Shown here in pieces: positions 7,318 through 15,988 of a stretch of DNA of 54,317 bases (its first letter is position 1; each line of letters begins with the position of its first letter). Both the position numbers and the translations under genes were made by a program. The notes beneath the pieces were generated by a model. It made no database searches and was not told the DNA's origin. It saw nothing but the letters and a program-made list of their open reading frames with translations. This DNA comes from Clostridiales bacterium (GTDB lineage Bacteria; Bacillota; Clostridia; Peptostreptococcales; Anaerovoracaceae). Location of the stretch: NCBI GenBank assembly GCA_022775805.1, contig JALFKB010000024.1, forward strand, positions 1 to 54,317, given 5' to 3'.

Positions 7318-7341
7318 CCTCCTATCAATTTGAATAGGAGG
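7318..7341 (+). promoter_or_regulatory. Hairpin sequestering the permease ribosome-binding site
   Basis: CCTCCTAT (7318-7325) is perfectly complementary to ATAGGAGG (7334-7341) across an 8-base loop. The right arm contains the complete Shine-Dalgarno AGGAGG, nine bases before the ATG at 7351. Translation should be off unless the stem opens, as in riboswitch-like, thermosensor or ribosome-competition control. Pairing is seen directly; regulation is inferred. Confidence 0.6.
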
Positions 7342-7350
7342 TGTTATTTT

Positions 7351-8856
7351 ATGGCAGAAAACAAAACTACTGTTGCCAACGAAAATGCCGAACTGAAGCG
7401 AGGCATTAAGGGTTGGCAGGTTGCATTCATCGGCCTGGGAGGTGTAATCGGATCCTGTTACTTCCAGGGTGTCGGGGAATGCATTTCAAAGATGGGCCCT
7501 GCAGTAATTATCGCGTTTCTTGTGGTGGGCGTGATAGTATACGGAACAATGATTGCCTATGCAGAGCTTCTGGTCAACTTCCCGAGAACAGGATCATTCG
7601 TATCCTATTGCAAGGAATTTCTTTCACCGGCAGTGTCCACGAGCTTCGGCTGGGCATTCTGGTTCAACTGGGTATGATATGTACCTTCCGAGGCAATTGC
7701 AGTATCCACGGTAATCACTTCACTGGTGGGAACGAAAAACATTGTTCCTTATATAGCGATTGCTCTAGGTGCGATGCTGGCCATTACCATTATCAATCTG
7801 TGTGCTGTAGATATCTTCGCTAAGATCGAATCCGGTCTGGCAATCTCAAAGGTAATCATTATTATGGTATTCATTATCGCAGCATTCGGAATCTGGTGCG
7901 GACTTTGGGGTTCCAATGATACCTATACGGGTTTCCTGGCAGGACAGGTGAACTTCGGAGGGGAAATGACCTTTACGGCGAAGCTGTTCCCGCTGGGACT
8001 GATGGCTGTGGTTTCAATGATGGTTACAGTCCTGGTAACATTCCAGGGAACTGAAATCGTAGGACTGACAGCTGCAGAATCAGAGAATCCTCAGGTTGCA
8101 GTGCCAAAGGCATGCAAGAGCGTTACATACAGAATTGCACTGCTTTATCTGGTTCCGCTTATTATCGTAATTATGGTGTTCCCATACAATATGGCATCAG
8201 CAGATACTCCTGTCTTTGCAGATATTATGAACTTCTATCACATGGGCCCTCTGGGAACAATTTTCTCGGCAGTAGTTCTTCTGGCTGCGTTCTCGTGTGC
8301 GAATACGGGCTTCTACGGAACAGTAAGAGCAATGTTCGGACTTTCCTTTGAGGGTCTTGCTCCTAAGTTCCTCTGCAAGGTTGACAAGAAAACCGGAAAT
8401 CCGAGAAATGCAGTTTTGTGGACACTGGCGTTCATGTGGTGCGTACTGATTATAGGTCTTATTTCACAGGTAACAGATGCACTCGCAAGCCTGTACACAT
8501 CCCTGCTTTCCCTGTCGGGATTCACAGGTTCAGTGGCGTGGATTGGAATTATTCTTTCAATGCTTTCCATGAGAAGACGTCTTAAAAAGAACGGATATGA
8601 TCCGGAGACCTGTCTCAAGGCAAAGATTTCAAAGGGACAGATGTGGATTCCTTACTTCGCATTCATTGCACAGATAATCTGTCTGATAATGCTTGTATTT
8701 GACAGCGTTCCTATTTTCATGATTGCCTGCTGTGCAATCTTCCTGCCGATGGCTGGATACAAGATTGCTGACAAAACAGGCAGGTTAAGAGAACTCAGGA
8801 AGAATGACGACGAGATACCGTTTGACGAGGTGTTCCCGCCGATCAAAACTGACTGA
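7351..8856 (+). pseudogene. APC-family amino acid permease interrupted by one in-frame TGA
   Basis: The ATG at 7351 follows AGGAGG. The frame runs to codon 109 (TGA, 7675-7677), then continues without other stops or frameshifts to 8856, giving 502 codons, the usual size of an amino acid/polyamine/organocation permease. The N-terminal motif GLGGVIGSCYFQGVG is the TM1 substrate-binding region. Residues around the stop (FGWAFWFNWV-x-YVPSEAIA) are continuous family sequence, so only one residue is affected. About 12 hydrophobic segments are visible. The TGA may be a recent nonsense mutation (for example from TGG), an assembly error, or less likely selenocysteine recoding; I see no convincing SECIS hairpin after it. 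A start at codon 126 (7726) would lack the first TMs. Substrate is unknown. Confidence 0.7.
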
Positions 8857-8869
8857 TCATAAAAACTAT

Positions 8870-8901
8870 GGAAAAAGCCCTCTCACAAGAGGGCTTTTTC
8901 C
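8870..8901. terminator. Bidirectional terminator
   Basis: GGAAAAAGCCCTCT and AGAGGGCTTTTTCC form a 14-bp stem around CACA, between the convergent permease and histidine kinase genes. Confidence 0.9.
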
Positions 8902-8930
8902 ATATATTTAAGAGATGAAGTCCGGCTGCC

Positions 8931-10223
8931 TTACATGTCCATAACCAGGACGAAGGTTGTGGAACAGCTGTCGGAGCCGGCAGATATTCTGAAGCCGTTT
9001 TTGTCGGCAAGTGCCTTGGCAATTGAAAGACCAAGACCGAAGTTGTAGTGATTGCCTCTGCTTGCCCGGGATTTGTAGAATCTGTCAAAGATACGGGGAA
9101 GATCCTCCGGGCTTATTACAGAACCTGTATTTCTTACATCCACTCTAAGTTTCGTATCCCTGGCAAAGAAGAAAGTCCCTGAAGAAGGTGTGGCGGTAAT
9201 TGTAATCTGTCCGCCCTTTTCAGTATGACCGATTGCATTGTCAATAAGTACAGACAGGATTTTCTTGAAATCCTCGCCGCTGCCTTTGCATATGTGGGGC
9301 TGTCCGCACTCTGTCGAAAGTGCAATACCCTTCTCGAAGGCAACACTGTCAAATGGAAGGGAAGTCTCCATAATGACCTCGGAGGCGTCAAAGGTGGATG
9401 CAACAGGAGCACAGGAAGTATCCCTGGCTTCAAAATCCATTCTGCATAGACTCAGAAGCTCGTTGACGAGCTTTGTCATTCTGTTGCCCTCGTCCTTGAT
9501 GTACTTCATCCATTTACTTTCGCCGTATTCGCGCTCAAGAACCGAGATGTTGGCGTTAATCACGGAAACAGGTGTCTTGAGTTCATGACTGGCATCGGCC
9601 ATGAAGCGGTTCTGTTTCTCCATAGCCTCCTGAATGGGACGTGTTATTTTCCGGGAAAGGTAACGGGCCATCAGAGCAAGAAGCAGGAAGGTGACAACCA
9701 GTGCCCCGAAGGAGGAGAACAGAATTACCTTTATTTCAAAGTGCCAGTCGGCGGTATTGAGGAAGACCATGTAGCGGCATTCATCGACAGTTATGGACCG
9801 GTATATCATCCTGCGGAGCTTGCCGGAAGTCACTGTTTGTCCGGAGGCAGCAGCGACGATTTCCGGGATTGAAGAATCGTCATCAGCCAGACCTGTATGG
9901 GCCAGAATTTCTCCCTCCGGCGAAAGCTTCACAACGAATATTTCAGAAGAGACTATGGAGTATACGAGATTTGCAAGCTTAGGATTTGCTTCATATCTGA
10001 ACTTGGCGGAGCCGGACAGCTCCTCCAGGGGAATGCTCATGTACTCGTCAAATTCATCTGAATTGTTTTTTAGAGACTTTACACAGTAGTTTATGGTTTT
10101 TGTCTCATCGTATAGGACATATGAAACATATGAGTAGTTGTATATAGTGAGAACAAGGAAGACGATAACAAGAGGCACTATAACCACCGTCCAGAATATT
10201 TTTTTTCGAAGATTGTTAATCAT
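8931..10223 (-). CDS. Sensor histidine kinase, membrane bound
   Basis: 430 aa from the ATG at 10223, which overlaps the end of the regulator gene (AATGATTAA), so the pair is translationally coupled; a longer frame to 10292 lies inside the regulator. TM1 is residues ~10-32, an extracytoplasmic sensor follows, and TM2 lies at ~165-190 (FGALVVTFLLLALMARYL). A short HAMP-like link leads to the dimerisation/phosphorylation helix ASHELKTP (His near 220). The catalytic domain has VLIDNAIGHTEKGG, VRNTGSVISPEDLPRIF and FGLGLSIAKAL. It phosphorylates the OmpR-type partner encoded just upstream. The ligand cannot be read from the sequence. Confidence 0.92.
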   Translation of the reverse strand: MINNLRKKIFWTVVIVPLVIVFLVLTIYNYSYVSYVLYDETKTINYCVKSLKNNSDEFDEYMSIPLEELSGSAKFRYEANPKLANLVYSIVSSEIFVVKLSPEGEILAHTGLADDDSSIPEIVAAASGQTVTSGKLRRMIYRSITVDECRYMVFLNTADWHFEIKVILFSSFGALVVTFLLLALMARYLSRKITRPIQEAMEKQNRFMADASHELKTPVSVINANISVLEREYGESKWMKYIKDEGNRMTKLVNELLSLCRMDFEARDTSCAPVASTFDASEVIMETSLPFDSVAFEKGIALSTECGQPHICKGSGEDFKKILSVLIDNAIGHTEKGGQITITATPSSGTFFFARDTKLRVDVRNTGSVISPEDLPRIFDRFYKSRASRGNHYNFGLGLSIAKALADKNGFRISAGSDSCSTTFVLVMDM

Positions 10224-10914
10224 TGCGTGATCCTTCCTCAAGCTTGTATCCGATTCCTCTAACCGCCACAATCTGTGCGTCGGAACGTACAAACATCAGC
10301 TTCTTTCGCAGATATGAAATATACACATCTACATTATTGTATTCCGTTTCCGAATCATATCCCCAGACCCTCAGGGTAATCTGTTCCCGGGAGAGCACCT
10401 GGCCGGGATTTCTCATGAAATACTCCAGCATGTGGAACTCTTTCTTAGACAGCTGCACGTTTCTGCCGCTGCCGGTGCAGGAAATTGTAAAGTCCAGGGT
10501 GTTAAGCTCCAGGGAGCCCATGGTCAGTGTGCTGTTACCTGGATCGAAGCCTGAGGTGTTGCGCCGCATTATCATGCGGATTCTGGCCAGCAGCTCCTTC
10601 ATCTCAAAGGGCTTGGTGATGTAATCATCAGCGCCGCAGTCCATTCCCTGAACCTTGTATTCCAGCTGGGAAAGGGCAGTGAGAAGTATCACAGGAACGG
10701 TAATGTTAAGCTTTCTTATTATTGTAAGCAGATCCATTCCGTTCAGCCCCGGAAGCATGATGTCCAGAATAATCAAATCGTAGGAATTGCCCCTGATCAT
10801 GTCGAGGCCGGACTCCCCGTCTCCCGTGCCGTCAACAAGATAATCCGAAGCCCGCAGCGATTCCATAAGGGCTTCCCTAAGCCCCTGCTCATCTTCTACA
10901 ACAAGTATTTTCAA
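10216..10914 (-). CDS. OmpR/PhoB-family response regulator
   Basis: 232 aa, normal length. The receiver has the acidic pocket VVEDE, the phosphoacceptor Asp in LIILDIMLPG, a T in LLTA and K in TKPF. The C-terminal winged helix includes LSKKEFHMLEYF and the recognition region NNVDVYISYLRKKL. The ribosome site is GGGGAGGAAATTT before the ATG at 10914. Two direct repeats lie upstream at the presumed -35 (10981-11002), so the gene is likely autoregulated. It forms an operon with the kinase at 8931. Confidence 0.93.
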   Translation of the reverse strand: MKILVVEDEQGLREALMESLRASDYLVDGTGDGESGLDMIRGNSYDLIILDIMLPGLNGMDLLTIIRKLNITVPVILLTALSQLEYKVQGMDCGADDYITKPFEMKELLARIRMIMRRNTSGFDPGNSTLTMGSLELNTLDFTISCTGSGRNVQLSKKEFHMLEYFMRNPGQVLSREQITLRVWGYDSETEYNNVDVYISYLRKKLMFVRSDAQIVAVRGIGYKLEEGSRND

Positions 10915-10980
10915 TGAAATTTCCTCCCCTGTGTTTTATTTCAAAAGCATAATTCTACAAAGATATACTACCCTCGGAAT

Positions 10981-11002
10981 CTTGAAAAAAGATTGAAAAA
11001 AC
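10981..11002 (-). promoter_or_regulatory. Direct-repeat operator for the OmpR-type regulator
   Basis: On the minus strand, TTTTTTCAAT and TTTTTTCAAG occur in two adjacent 11-bp units. They overlap the expected -35 position of a TAGTAT -10 box (10965-10970). OmpR-type regulators bind 10-11-bp-phased direct repeats, so autoregulation is plausible. The same intergenic region also serves the divergent gene at 11055. Confidence 0.45.
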
Positions 11003-11054
11003 AGTATCCGGGGTCAACTTTGTTTTAATTATTATAAAGTAGTATATCAGTAAC

Positions 11055-12122
11055 ATGAACAGGAAAAAGGTTACATTACAGGCGGGGTTTCTGGTGCTGG
11101 TTATGGGAATGACGCTGTACAGCCTTCTCCGGGAGGGAGGGCTTAAGGTCTTCGCACAAACCCTGAAAACCGCAGAATACAAATTCATAGCTTTGGCCCT
11201 GATTCTGCTGCTTGGGTACATAGTGCTTGAGGCGGTAATTATCAAGATTATCATGCACAGCCTCAGCGAAAGGATATCTATAGGTAAGTGCATGAAGTAC
11301 TCCTTTGCCGGGTTTTTCTTTTACTGTATTTCACCGGCTGGCTCACTGGAGCAGCCGATGCAGCTGGCGCTGATGCACAGAGATGGGGTAAACACGGAAA
11401 AGGCTATGATATCTCTGCTGCTGATAACAATAACCTTCAAGCTGTCGATAGTGCTTCTCGGGGCAGCTGTATACTGCAGCGGAGACTTGGGTCCCAAGCT
11501 TCTTACTGAACCGGTAAAGGGCTTCTGCATTGCCGGTGAGATTTTAAGCGCCGGTGCGGTGGTGCTTTTCGCCGGCCTGCTGCTGTCTCCATCAAGTCTG
11601 GACAGGGCTGCAGATGCAGCAATAGGTGTCCTTAGCTCCCGGGGAATAATAAGAAAACCCTTGCGTTGGGAGAAAAAGAAGGATGAATTTCTCAAGGGCT
11701 ATTCATCCTCCGTACGGGTCTTTAGGAAGCACAGGGCTTTGCCGGCTGCGGTGCTGCTTATTACCATTATCCAACGTCTGTGTTATTTCGCAATAACAGT
11801 CCCTGCCTGCCTTTCCATCGGAGCAGGCGGACTGTCGGCGCAGGATATCACGGCGGCTCAGGGCATGGTTCAGCTCGGCAGCGAAATGCTTCCTCTTCCG
11901 GGAGGAATGGGTGTCAATGAATTGATGTACCTTAAGGTTTTCTCGCCGGTATTTGGAGATCAGACCCTGTCGACACTTATTCTGTCAAGGGGTGTGGGCT
12001 ACTACTGTCAGCTGATAATATGCGGGCTTGTAACAGCGGGAATATGGATTAGCGGCTTGATCGGAAAAAGGCTCAGCCGCGGGGGACTGTCTCCCGAAGA
12101 CAGGAGAAAGAAGGAAAAATGA
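11055..12122 (+). CDS. Flippase-like integral membrane protein (LPG synthase TM / UPF0104 family)
   Basis: 355 aa with about eight membrane segments. It shows the hallmarks of the lysylphosphatidylglycerol-synthase transmembrane (YbhN/AglD-like) family: FSLAGFFF-type FAGFFFYCISPAGSLEQP, and LPLPGGMGVNE near residue 280. The family moves or modifies membrane lipids, and the gene heads an operon with pssA and psd. No Shine-Dalgarno is visible and a -10-like TATAAA/TATATC sits 10-30 bases before the ATG, so the message may be nearly leaderless. Its stop overlaps the pssA start (ATGA). Confidence 0.8.
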   Translation: MNRKKVTLQAGFLVLVMGMTLYSLLREGGLKVFAQTLKTAEYKFIALALILLLGYIVLEAVIIKIIMHSLSERISIGKCMKYSFAGFFFYCISPAGSLEQPMQLALMHRDGVNTEKAMISLLLITITFKLSIVLLGAAVYCSGDLGPKLLTEPVKGFCIAGEILSAGAVVLFAGLLLSPSSLDRAADAAIGVLSSRGIIRKPLRWEKKKDEFLKGYSSSVRVFRKHRALPAAVLLITIIQRLCYFAITVPACLSIGAGGLSAQDITAAQGMVQLGSEMLPLPGGMGVNELMYLKVFSPVFGDQTLSTLILSRGVGYYCQLIICGLVTAGIWISGLIGKRLSRGGLSPEDRRKKEK

Positions 12123-12748
12123 TAGGAATCTGGAATTATACGGTAATACTTACTTATGTAAGTCTCATTAGCTCCTTTGGCGGGATGATTTTTGCAATAA
12201 AAGGACAAATCATGGGAGCGCTTCTGTGCCTTGCCTTCTCGGGGCTTTGCGATGCCTTTGACGGCAGAGTAGCCCGCTCTAAGAAGAACAGATCGGAATC
12301 CGAAAAGGTTTTCGGGGTGCAGCTCGATTCTCTGTGCGATGTGATATGCTTCGGATTTCTGCCGATTGTAATATGCTATCAGCTTGGTGTAACAGGCAAA
12401 ATCGGAGTGATTCTGATGGCGTTTTATGCTGTTGCTTCCGCTGCGCGGCTGGCTTACTACAACACGCTGGAATACACGAGGGATGAGAACGCGCCTGAAG
12501 CGGAACGCTGTTACAGAGGCCTACCCATCACCAGCATATCAATAATATTTCCGGTGCTGTATTTCGCAGGCTTCTGGGTGCCGGAGGATTTCAAGCCGCT
12601 GGTTTGGGAGCTTATGCTGCTAATAACAGGAGGGTTGTTTCTGGTAAATATTAGAATCGCCAAGCCGAAGACTCGCCATATTCTGATACTGACAATTGTT
12701 GTGGCATCGCTTTTTATCACAATGCCATTCATAAAGATGACGGCATGA
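12119..12748 (+). CDS. pssA: CDP-diacylglycerol-serine O-phosphatidyltransferase
   Basis: 209 aa integral membrane enzyme making phosphatidylserine from CDP-diacylglycerol and serine. The CDP-alcohol phosphotransferase signature is complete: DAFDGRVAR, then G-x3-D-x3-D in FGVQLDSLCD. About six TM segments follow. Start overlaps the preceding stop by 4 bp (ATGA), and its own stop overlaps psd the same way, so the three genes are coupled. Length and motif fit the Gram-positive pssA type. Confidence 0.92.
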   Translation: MIGIWNYTVILTYVSLISSFGGMIFAIKGQIMGALLCLAFSGLCDAFDGRVARSKKNRSESEKVFGVQLDSLCDVICFGFLPIVICYQLGVTGKIGVILMAFYAVASAARLAYYNTLEYTRDENAPEAERCYRGLPITSISIIFPVLYFAGFWVPEDFKPLVWELMLLITGGLFLVNIRIAKPKTRHILILTIVVASLFITMPFIKMTA

Positions 12749-13611
12749 GGGGAAGGCTCATGAAAAAGGATGATCTGCAGACACGTATTGTCAGGGCGCT
12801 GTACGGAAGAAATCCGGGACGGCTTGTACTTAGAGCAATCACGAAACCCTGGTTCTCCAGACTGGCGGGAGGCTTGCTGGAAACACGGATTTCAAAGGCG
12901 GCAATAAAGGGGTTTGTAAATAGATACGGAATAGATATCAACAGATATGAGAATGAAAAGTACAAGTCCTTTAACGACTTTTTTATCAGACGGAAGAAAA
13001 TATGCTTTAATGAGTTTTCAACGAGGCGCAATGAGCTGGCAGCTCCATGCGACGGATGGCTGACGGCATACAGAATCAGTGAAAAGGGCAGGGTGACGGT
13101 GAAGGGAATATCCTACACCATGGAGGAGCTTGTAAGAAACAGAGAGCTCGCAAAGGCCTTCGAAGGGGGGACGATGCTGCTGTTTCGACTGACGGTGTCA
13201 GATTATCACAGGTACCATTATCCGGACAGCGGGGTTAAGTCGGATAATACAAGGATTGACGGTTCTTTGCATACTGTTAATCCCATAGCTGCTGCCAGCC
13301 GGGGTATTTACCGGGAAAATGCACGGGAGTATTTCACAGTGGACACTGACAATTTCGGCAAGGTGCTGATGATGCAGGTGGGGGCGCTGCTTGTGGGGAG
13401 GATTCACAACAGGCATTCCGCGGCAGTGGTTCGCCGGGGTAATGAGGCGGGGTGGTTTGATTATGGAGGCTCAACGGTAATTCTCTGTTTCAGAGAGGGA
13501 ACCGTGAAGTTAAAGGAGGAACATTCCGTAAGAGAAGAGGAAAATGGCGAGATTCATGTGGAGACGGGACAGGTAATCGGAAAGGCGGTGTATGGTGATG
13601 AAATGCAATGA
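12745..13611 (+). CDS. psd: Phosphatidylserine decarboxylase proenzyme
   Basis: 288 aa. Converts phosphatidylserine to phosphatidylethanolamine with a pyruvoyl group made by self-cleavage. Visible motifs: NDFFIRR near residue 75, the catalytic Asp in APCDG, the histidines of DYHRYHYP, a conserved H in RIHNRHS, and the cleavage site GGST (the usual LGST with L replaced by G). Cleavage before that Ser near residue 247 would give a short alpha chain. It pairs with pssA, so the membrane should contain phosphatidylethanolamine. Confidence 0.93.
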   Translation: MRGRLMKKDDLQTRIVRALYGRNPGRLVLRAITKPWFSRLAGGLLETRISKAAIKGFVNRYGIDINRYENEKYKSFNDFFIRRKKICFNEFSTRRNELAAPCDGWLTAYRISEKGRVTVKGISYTMEELVRNRELAKAFEGGTMLLFRLTVSDYHRYHYPDSGVKSDNTRIDGSLHTVNPIAAASRGIYRENAREYFTVDTDNFGKVLMMQVGALLVGRIHNRHSAAVVRRGNEAGWFDYGGSTVILCFREGTVKLKEEHSVREEENGEIHVETGQVIGKAVYGDEMQ

Positions 13612-13948
13612 TTCTATTATGAAGGCCAACGGTCTGGCGAACTGGCTGTTCAGGAACACAAATGCAAACAAGCCGGTGGTTGTCTACGGCAGAGGTGAAC
13701 CCTATGCAGGAATCTGCCTGGATGCCTGCAGCAAGCTTTTACGGAAATGCTATCACATAAGGGAGGATGTGGCGCCGTGCTGCCTTAGAGGGATGCTTGA
13801 GGAGCTGCAAGAAGCTACGGTTCTGGCCACGGTGCCCATCTCAGAGATTGCCTGCCTTTGGGAGGAGGAATCGCTTATTGATGAGAGAATGATTGAGCTC
13901 ATATGCGATAATGAAAGGTGCGGCTGGATTGTTTCTGGCGCACGCTGA
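13592..13948 (+). CDS. Unknown Cys-rich protein at the end of the phospholipid operon
   Basis: 118 aa starting inside the last codons of psd (20-bp overlap), preceded by AAAGGCGG. No family recognised. It has nine cysteines, including a CC pair (APCCLRG), a short hydrophobic strand-like KPVVVYGRGEP and a C-terminal DNERCGWIV; there is no signal peptide or TM. Tight coupling suggests a role with psd, for example maturation or regulation, but that is guesswork. The gene is open with normal composition, so it is unlikely to be random. Confidence 0.6.
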   Translation: MVMKCNDSIMKANGLANWLFRNTNANKPVVVYGRGEPYAGICLDACSKLLRKCYHIREDVAPCCLRGMLEELQEATVLATVPISEIACLWEEESLIDERMIELICDNERCGWIVSGAR

Positions 13949-13964
13949 ACTTGAAGGGTAAATA

Positions 13965-13993
13965 TTGACTTTGAAGCCTCCGGATGCTATAGT
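13965..13993 (+). promoter_or_regulatory. Promoter of the NhaC-type antiporter
   Basis: TTGACT (13965-13970), 17-bp spacer, TATAGT (13988-13993). Confidence 0.7.
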
Positions 13994-14044
13994 TAATGCG
14001 TAAATATTCACAATATTTATAAAATTAACAAAATTGGAGGTGAG

Positions 14045-15550
14045 ATGGCTTTGACAGAAAAACTACAAACTGAAGTGAAAGGCTTCAATCCGATTCGAAC
14101 GCTTATTGCCATGGCACTTGTCATAGCGGCGTCCTACGCGCTGGCATTTACCGTGGTTCCGGTTGAGAATCTGGAGAATGAAGACGGCAACCTGGGAATC
14201 TGGTCCTGTGTACCTGCAATATTCCTGGTTGTGTACATCTTTGCCACTAAACGTGTTCTTGAAGGACTGATTCTTGGTTCGGTGGCCGGACTTATCTTCG
14301 CTGCCCCTACGGCTAATGTGGTTGGATCCCTAAGCGGTACGGCTACAGATGTTATGATGGACGAGGATACAGGCTGGCTTATTCTTGTGTGCGGACTCAT
14401 GGGATCCATCATCAAACTCATCGAGGTGACAGGCGGTGCTCAGGCCTTTGGAGAATGGGCCGGCAGGAGAGCTAAATCAAGGGAAGCGACTCTGATGTGG
14501 ACATACATCCTGGGATGTATCATCTTCATCGATGACTATCTTAATTCCATGACCATAGGATCATGCATGAAGAAACTGACCGACCAGCACAAGGTTTCCC
14601 GTGAGATGCTCAGCTATGTTACTTCTTCAACTGCGGCGCCGTTATGTGCCCTGATTCCGATTTCCACATGGGCAATCTTCGCAGGCCGAATCATGGTAGA
14701 TAACGGCTACGGTGTTGACGGGAAGGAGATTCAGTCGTTTATCACCACAATTCCGTTCAGCTTCTACGCTTGGGCTGCAGCACTGCTGGTACCGCTGGTA
14801 ATATGGCATGTCGTTCCTGTATTCGGACCGATGAAGAAGGCAGAGGAGAGAGCCATGTCAGGGGGACCTCTGGCGCCTCCGGGATCCGAGAAGATTGACC
14901 TGAACGCCGGAGATGTTGAGCTTAAGGCGAAGCCGAGACTCTGGAACCTGATTGTGCCTGTTGTGGGAATGGTTTTCTTCACAATAATCTTTGATCTGGA
15001 CATGCAGTACGGTGTAATTGCCACAATGGCACTTTGCTTCGTTCTCTTCGTGGGACAGAAGCTGGTAACCGCTGAAGAATTCTGGGATTACAGTATAGAA
15101 GGCATAAAGAATATGATTCTGCCGCTGGCCCTGATGGTGCTGGCATATATCTTCGCAGCAGTAAATGATCAGGTGGGATTCACCCGCTTCGTTATTGATG
15201 TTGCTGTTGAACACGCATCACCTCAGATGCTGCCGGTTCTCATCTTCGCACTTCTGGCAGTAACTGAATTCATTACAGGCACAAACTGGGGAATGTACAT
15301 CATCGCTCTGCCGATTGTAATCCCTATCTGCATGGGAGCAGGAATACCTGTTGCCCTGGGCTGCGGAGCAGTAATCTCTGCGGGAGTACTGGGAAGCCAC
15401 TGCTGCTTCTACTCCGACTGCACAGTAATCACTTCATCTGCTACAGGATGCGACAACTTCGCACACGCATGGACTCAGATGCCGTTCGGACTTCTGGCAG
15501 GTGTGGTTGCCGCAATCGGATATCTGATTGCAGGTATTGCAATGGTATAA
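14045..15550 (+). CDS. NhaC-family Na+/H+ antiporter-like transporter
   Basis: 501 aa, 11-12 TM segments, with GGAGGTGAG directly before the ATG. It carries the NhaC family region IIFIDDYLNSMTIGS, STAAPLCALIPISTWA and a late HCCFYSDCTVITSSATGCDN segment. The family exchanges Na+ for H+ or carries amino/organic acids, so substrate is uncertain. It stands alone with its own promoter. In an organism with sodium-dependent decarboxylase subunits, a sodium role would fit. Confidence 0.85.
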   Translation: MALTEKLQTEVKGFNPIRTLIAMALVIAASYALAFTVVPVENLENEDGNLGIWSCVPAIFLVVYIFATKRVLEGLILGSVAGLIFAAPTANVVGSLSGTATDVMMDEDTGWLILVCGLMGSIIKLIEVTGGAQAFGEWAGRRAKSREATLMWTYILGCIIFIDDYLNSMTIGSCMKKLTDQHKVSREMLSYVTSSTAAPLCALIPISTWAIFAGRIMVDNGYGVDGKEIQSFITTIPFSFYAWAAALLVPLVIWHVVPVFGPMKKAEERAMSGGPLAPPGSEKIDLNAGDVELKAKPRLWNLIVPVVGMVFFTIIFDLDMQYGVIATMALCFVLFVGQKLVTAEEFWDYSIEGIKNMILPLALMVLAYIFAAVNDQVGFTRFVIDVAVEHASPQMLPVLIFALLAVTEFITGTNWGMYIIALPIVIPICMGAGIPVALGCGAVISAGVLGSHCCFYSDCTVITSSATGCDNFAHAWTQMPFGLLAGVVAAIGYLIAGIAMV

Positions 15551-15663
15551 CACAAACAGAAAGCTGATAGACAAACCGGTAGCTTATATTGATATAGGCC
15601 GATAACTTAATACGAAAAAGCGAACAAATACTGTCAGGAATTATTGTTTAATCACAAATAATA

Positions 15664-15692
15664 TTGACAGTATTTGTTGCATCTTATATAAT
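15664..15692 (+). promoter_or_regulatory. Consensus promoter of the leucine operon
   Basis: Perfect TTGACA (15664-15669), 17-bp spacer, TATAAT (15687-15692), leading into the T-box. Confidence 0.85.
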
Positions 15693-15699
15693 ATAATCA

Positions 15700-15951
15700 C
15701 GAAAAATTCGATAAAGATGCGATGAACGGAATAAATCCAGTGAAATCATTTCAGAGAGCAGCCGGCTGGTGTGAGGCTGTATGAGGAAACCGGATGTCTC
15801 ACCCGGGAGCAGAACAACCTTGAGAGAGCGTGTGATTCCGGCTGTGAGCCGGCGGCGTTGACAGCAATACCGAAACAGCATGCTAATAAGAGTGGTACCG
15901 CGGAAGCTTTGAGCCTTCGTCTCTTATTTAATGAGACGGGGCTTTTTTTAG
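15700..15951 (+). ncRNA. T-box leader, leucine-specific (CUC specifier)
   Basis: Stem I features AGAGAGC and GGTGTGAGG lead to the specifier loop, where CTC (15798-15800) is followed by ACCCGGGAG, matching the usual specifier-A-CC-GAG layout. CTC is a leucine codon. The T-box core AGTGGTACCGCGG is at 15891-15903. It is followed by a terminator with AGCC-CGTCTC / GAGACGGGGCT arms and a T-run ending near 15950. Uncharged tRNA-Leu should stabilise the antiterminator and switch on leuACDB. Confidence 0.92.
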
Positions 15952-15988
15952 AGAACTGTAGGAGAACAAAAAAGGAAGGAAGACAAAA

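Noticed and set aside
7675-7677. Selenocysteine codon
   Set aside because: No clear SECIS-like hairpin with a suitable loop directly after TGA; kept only as a possibility.
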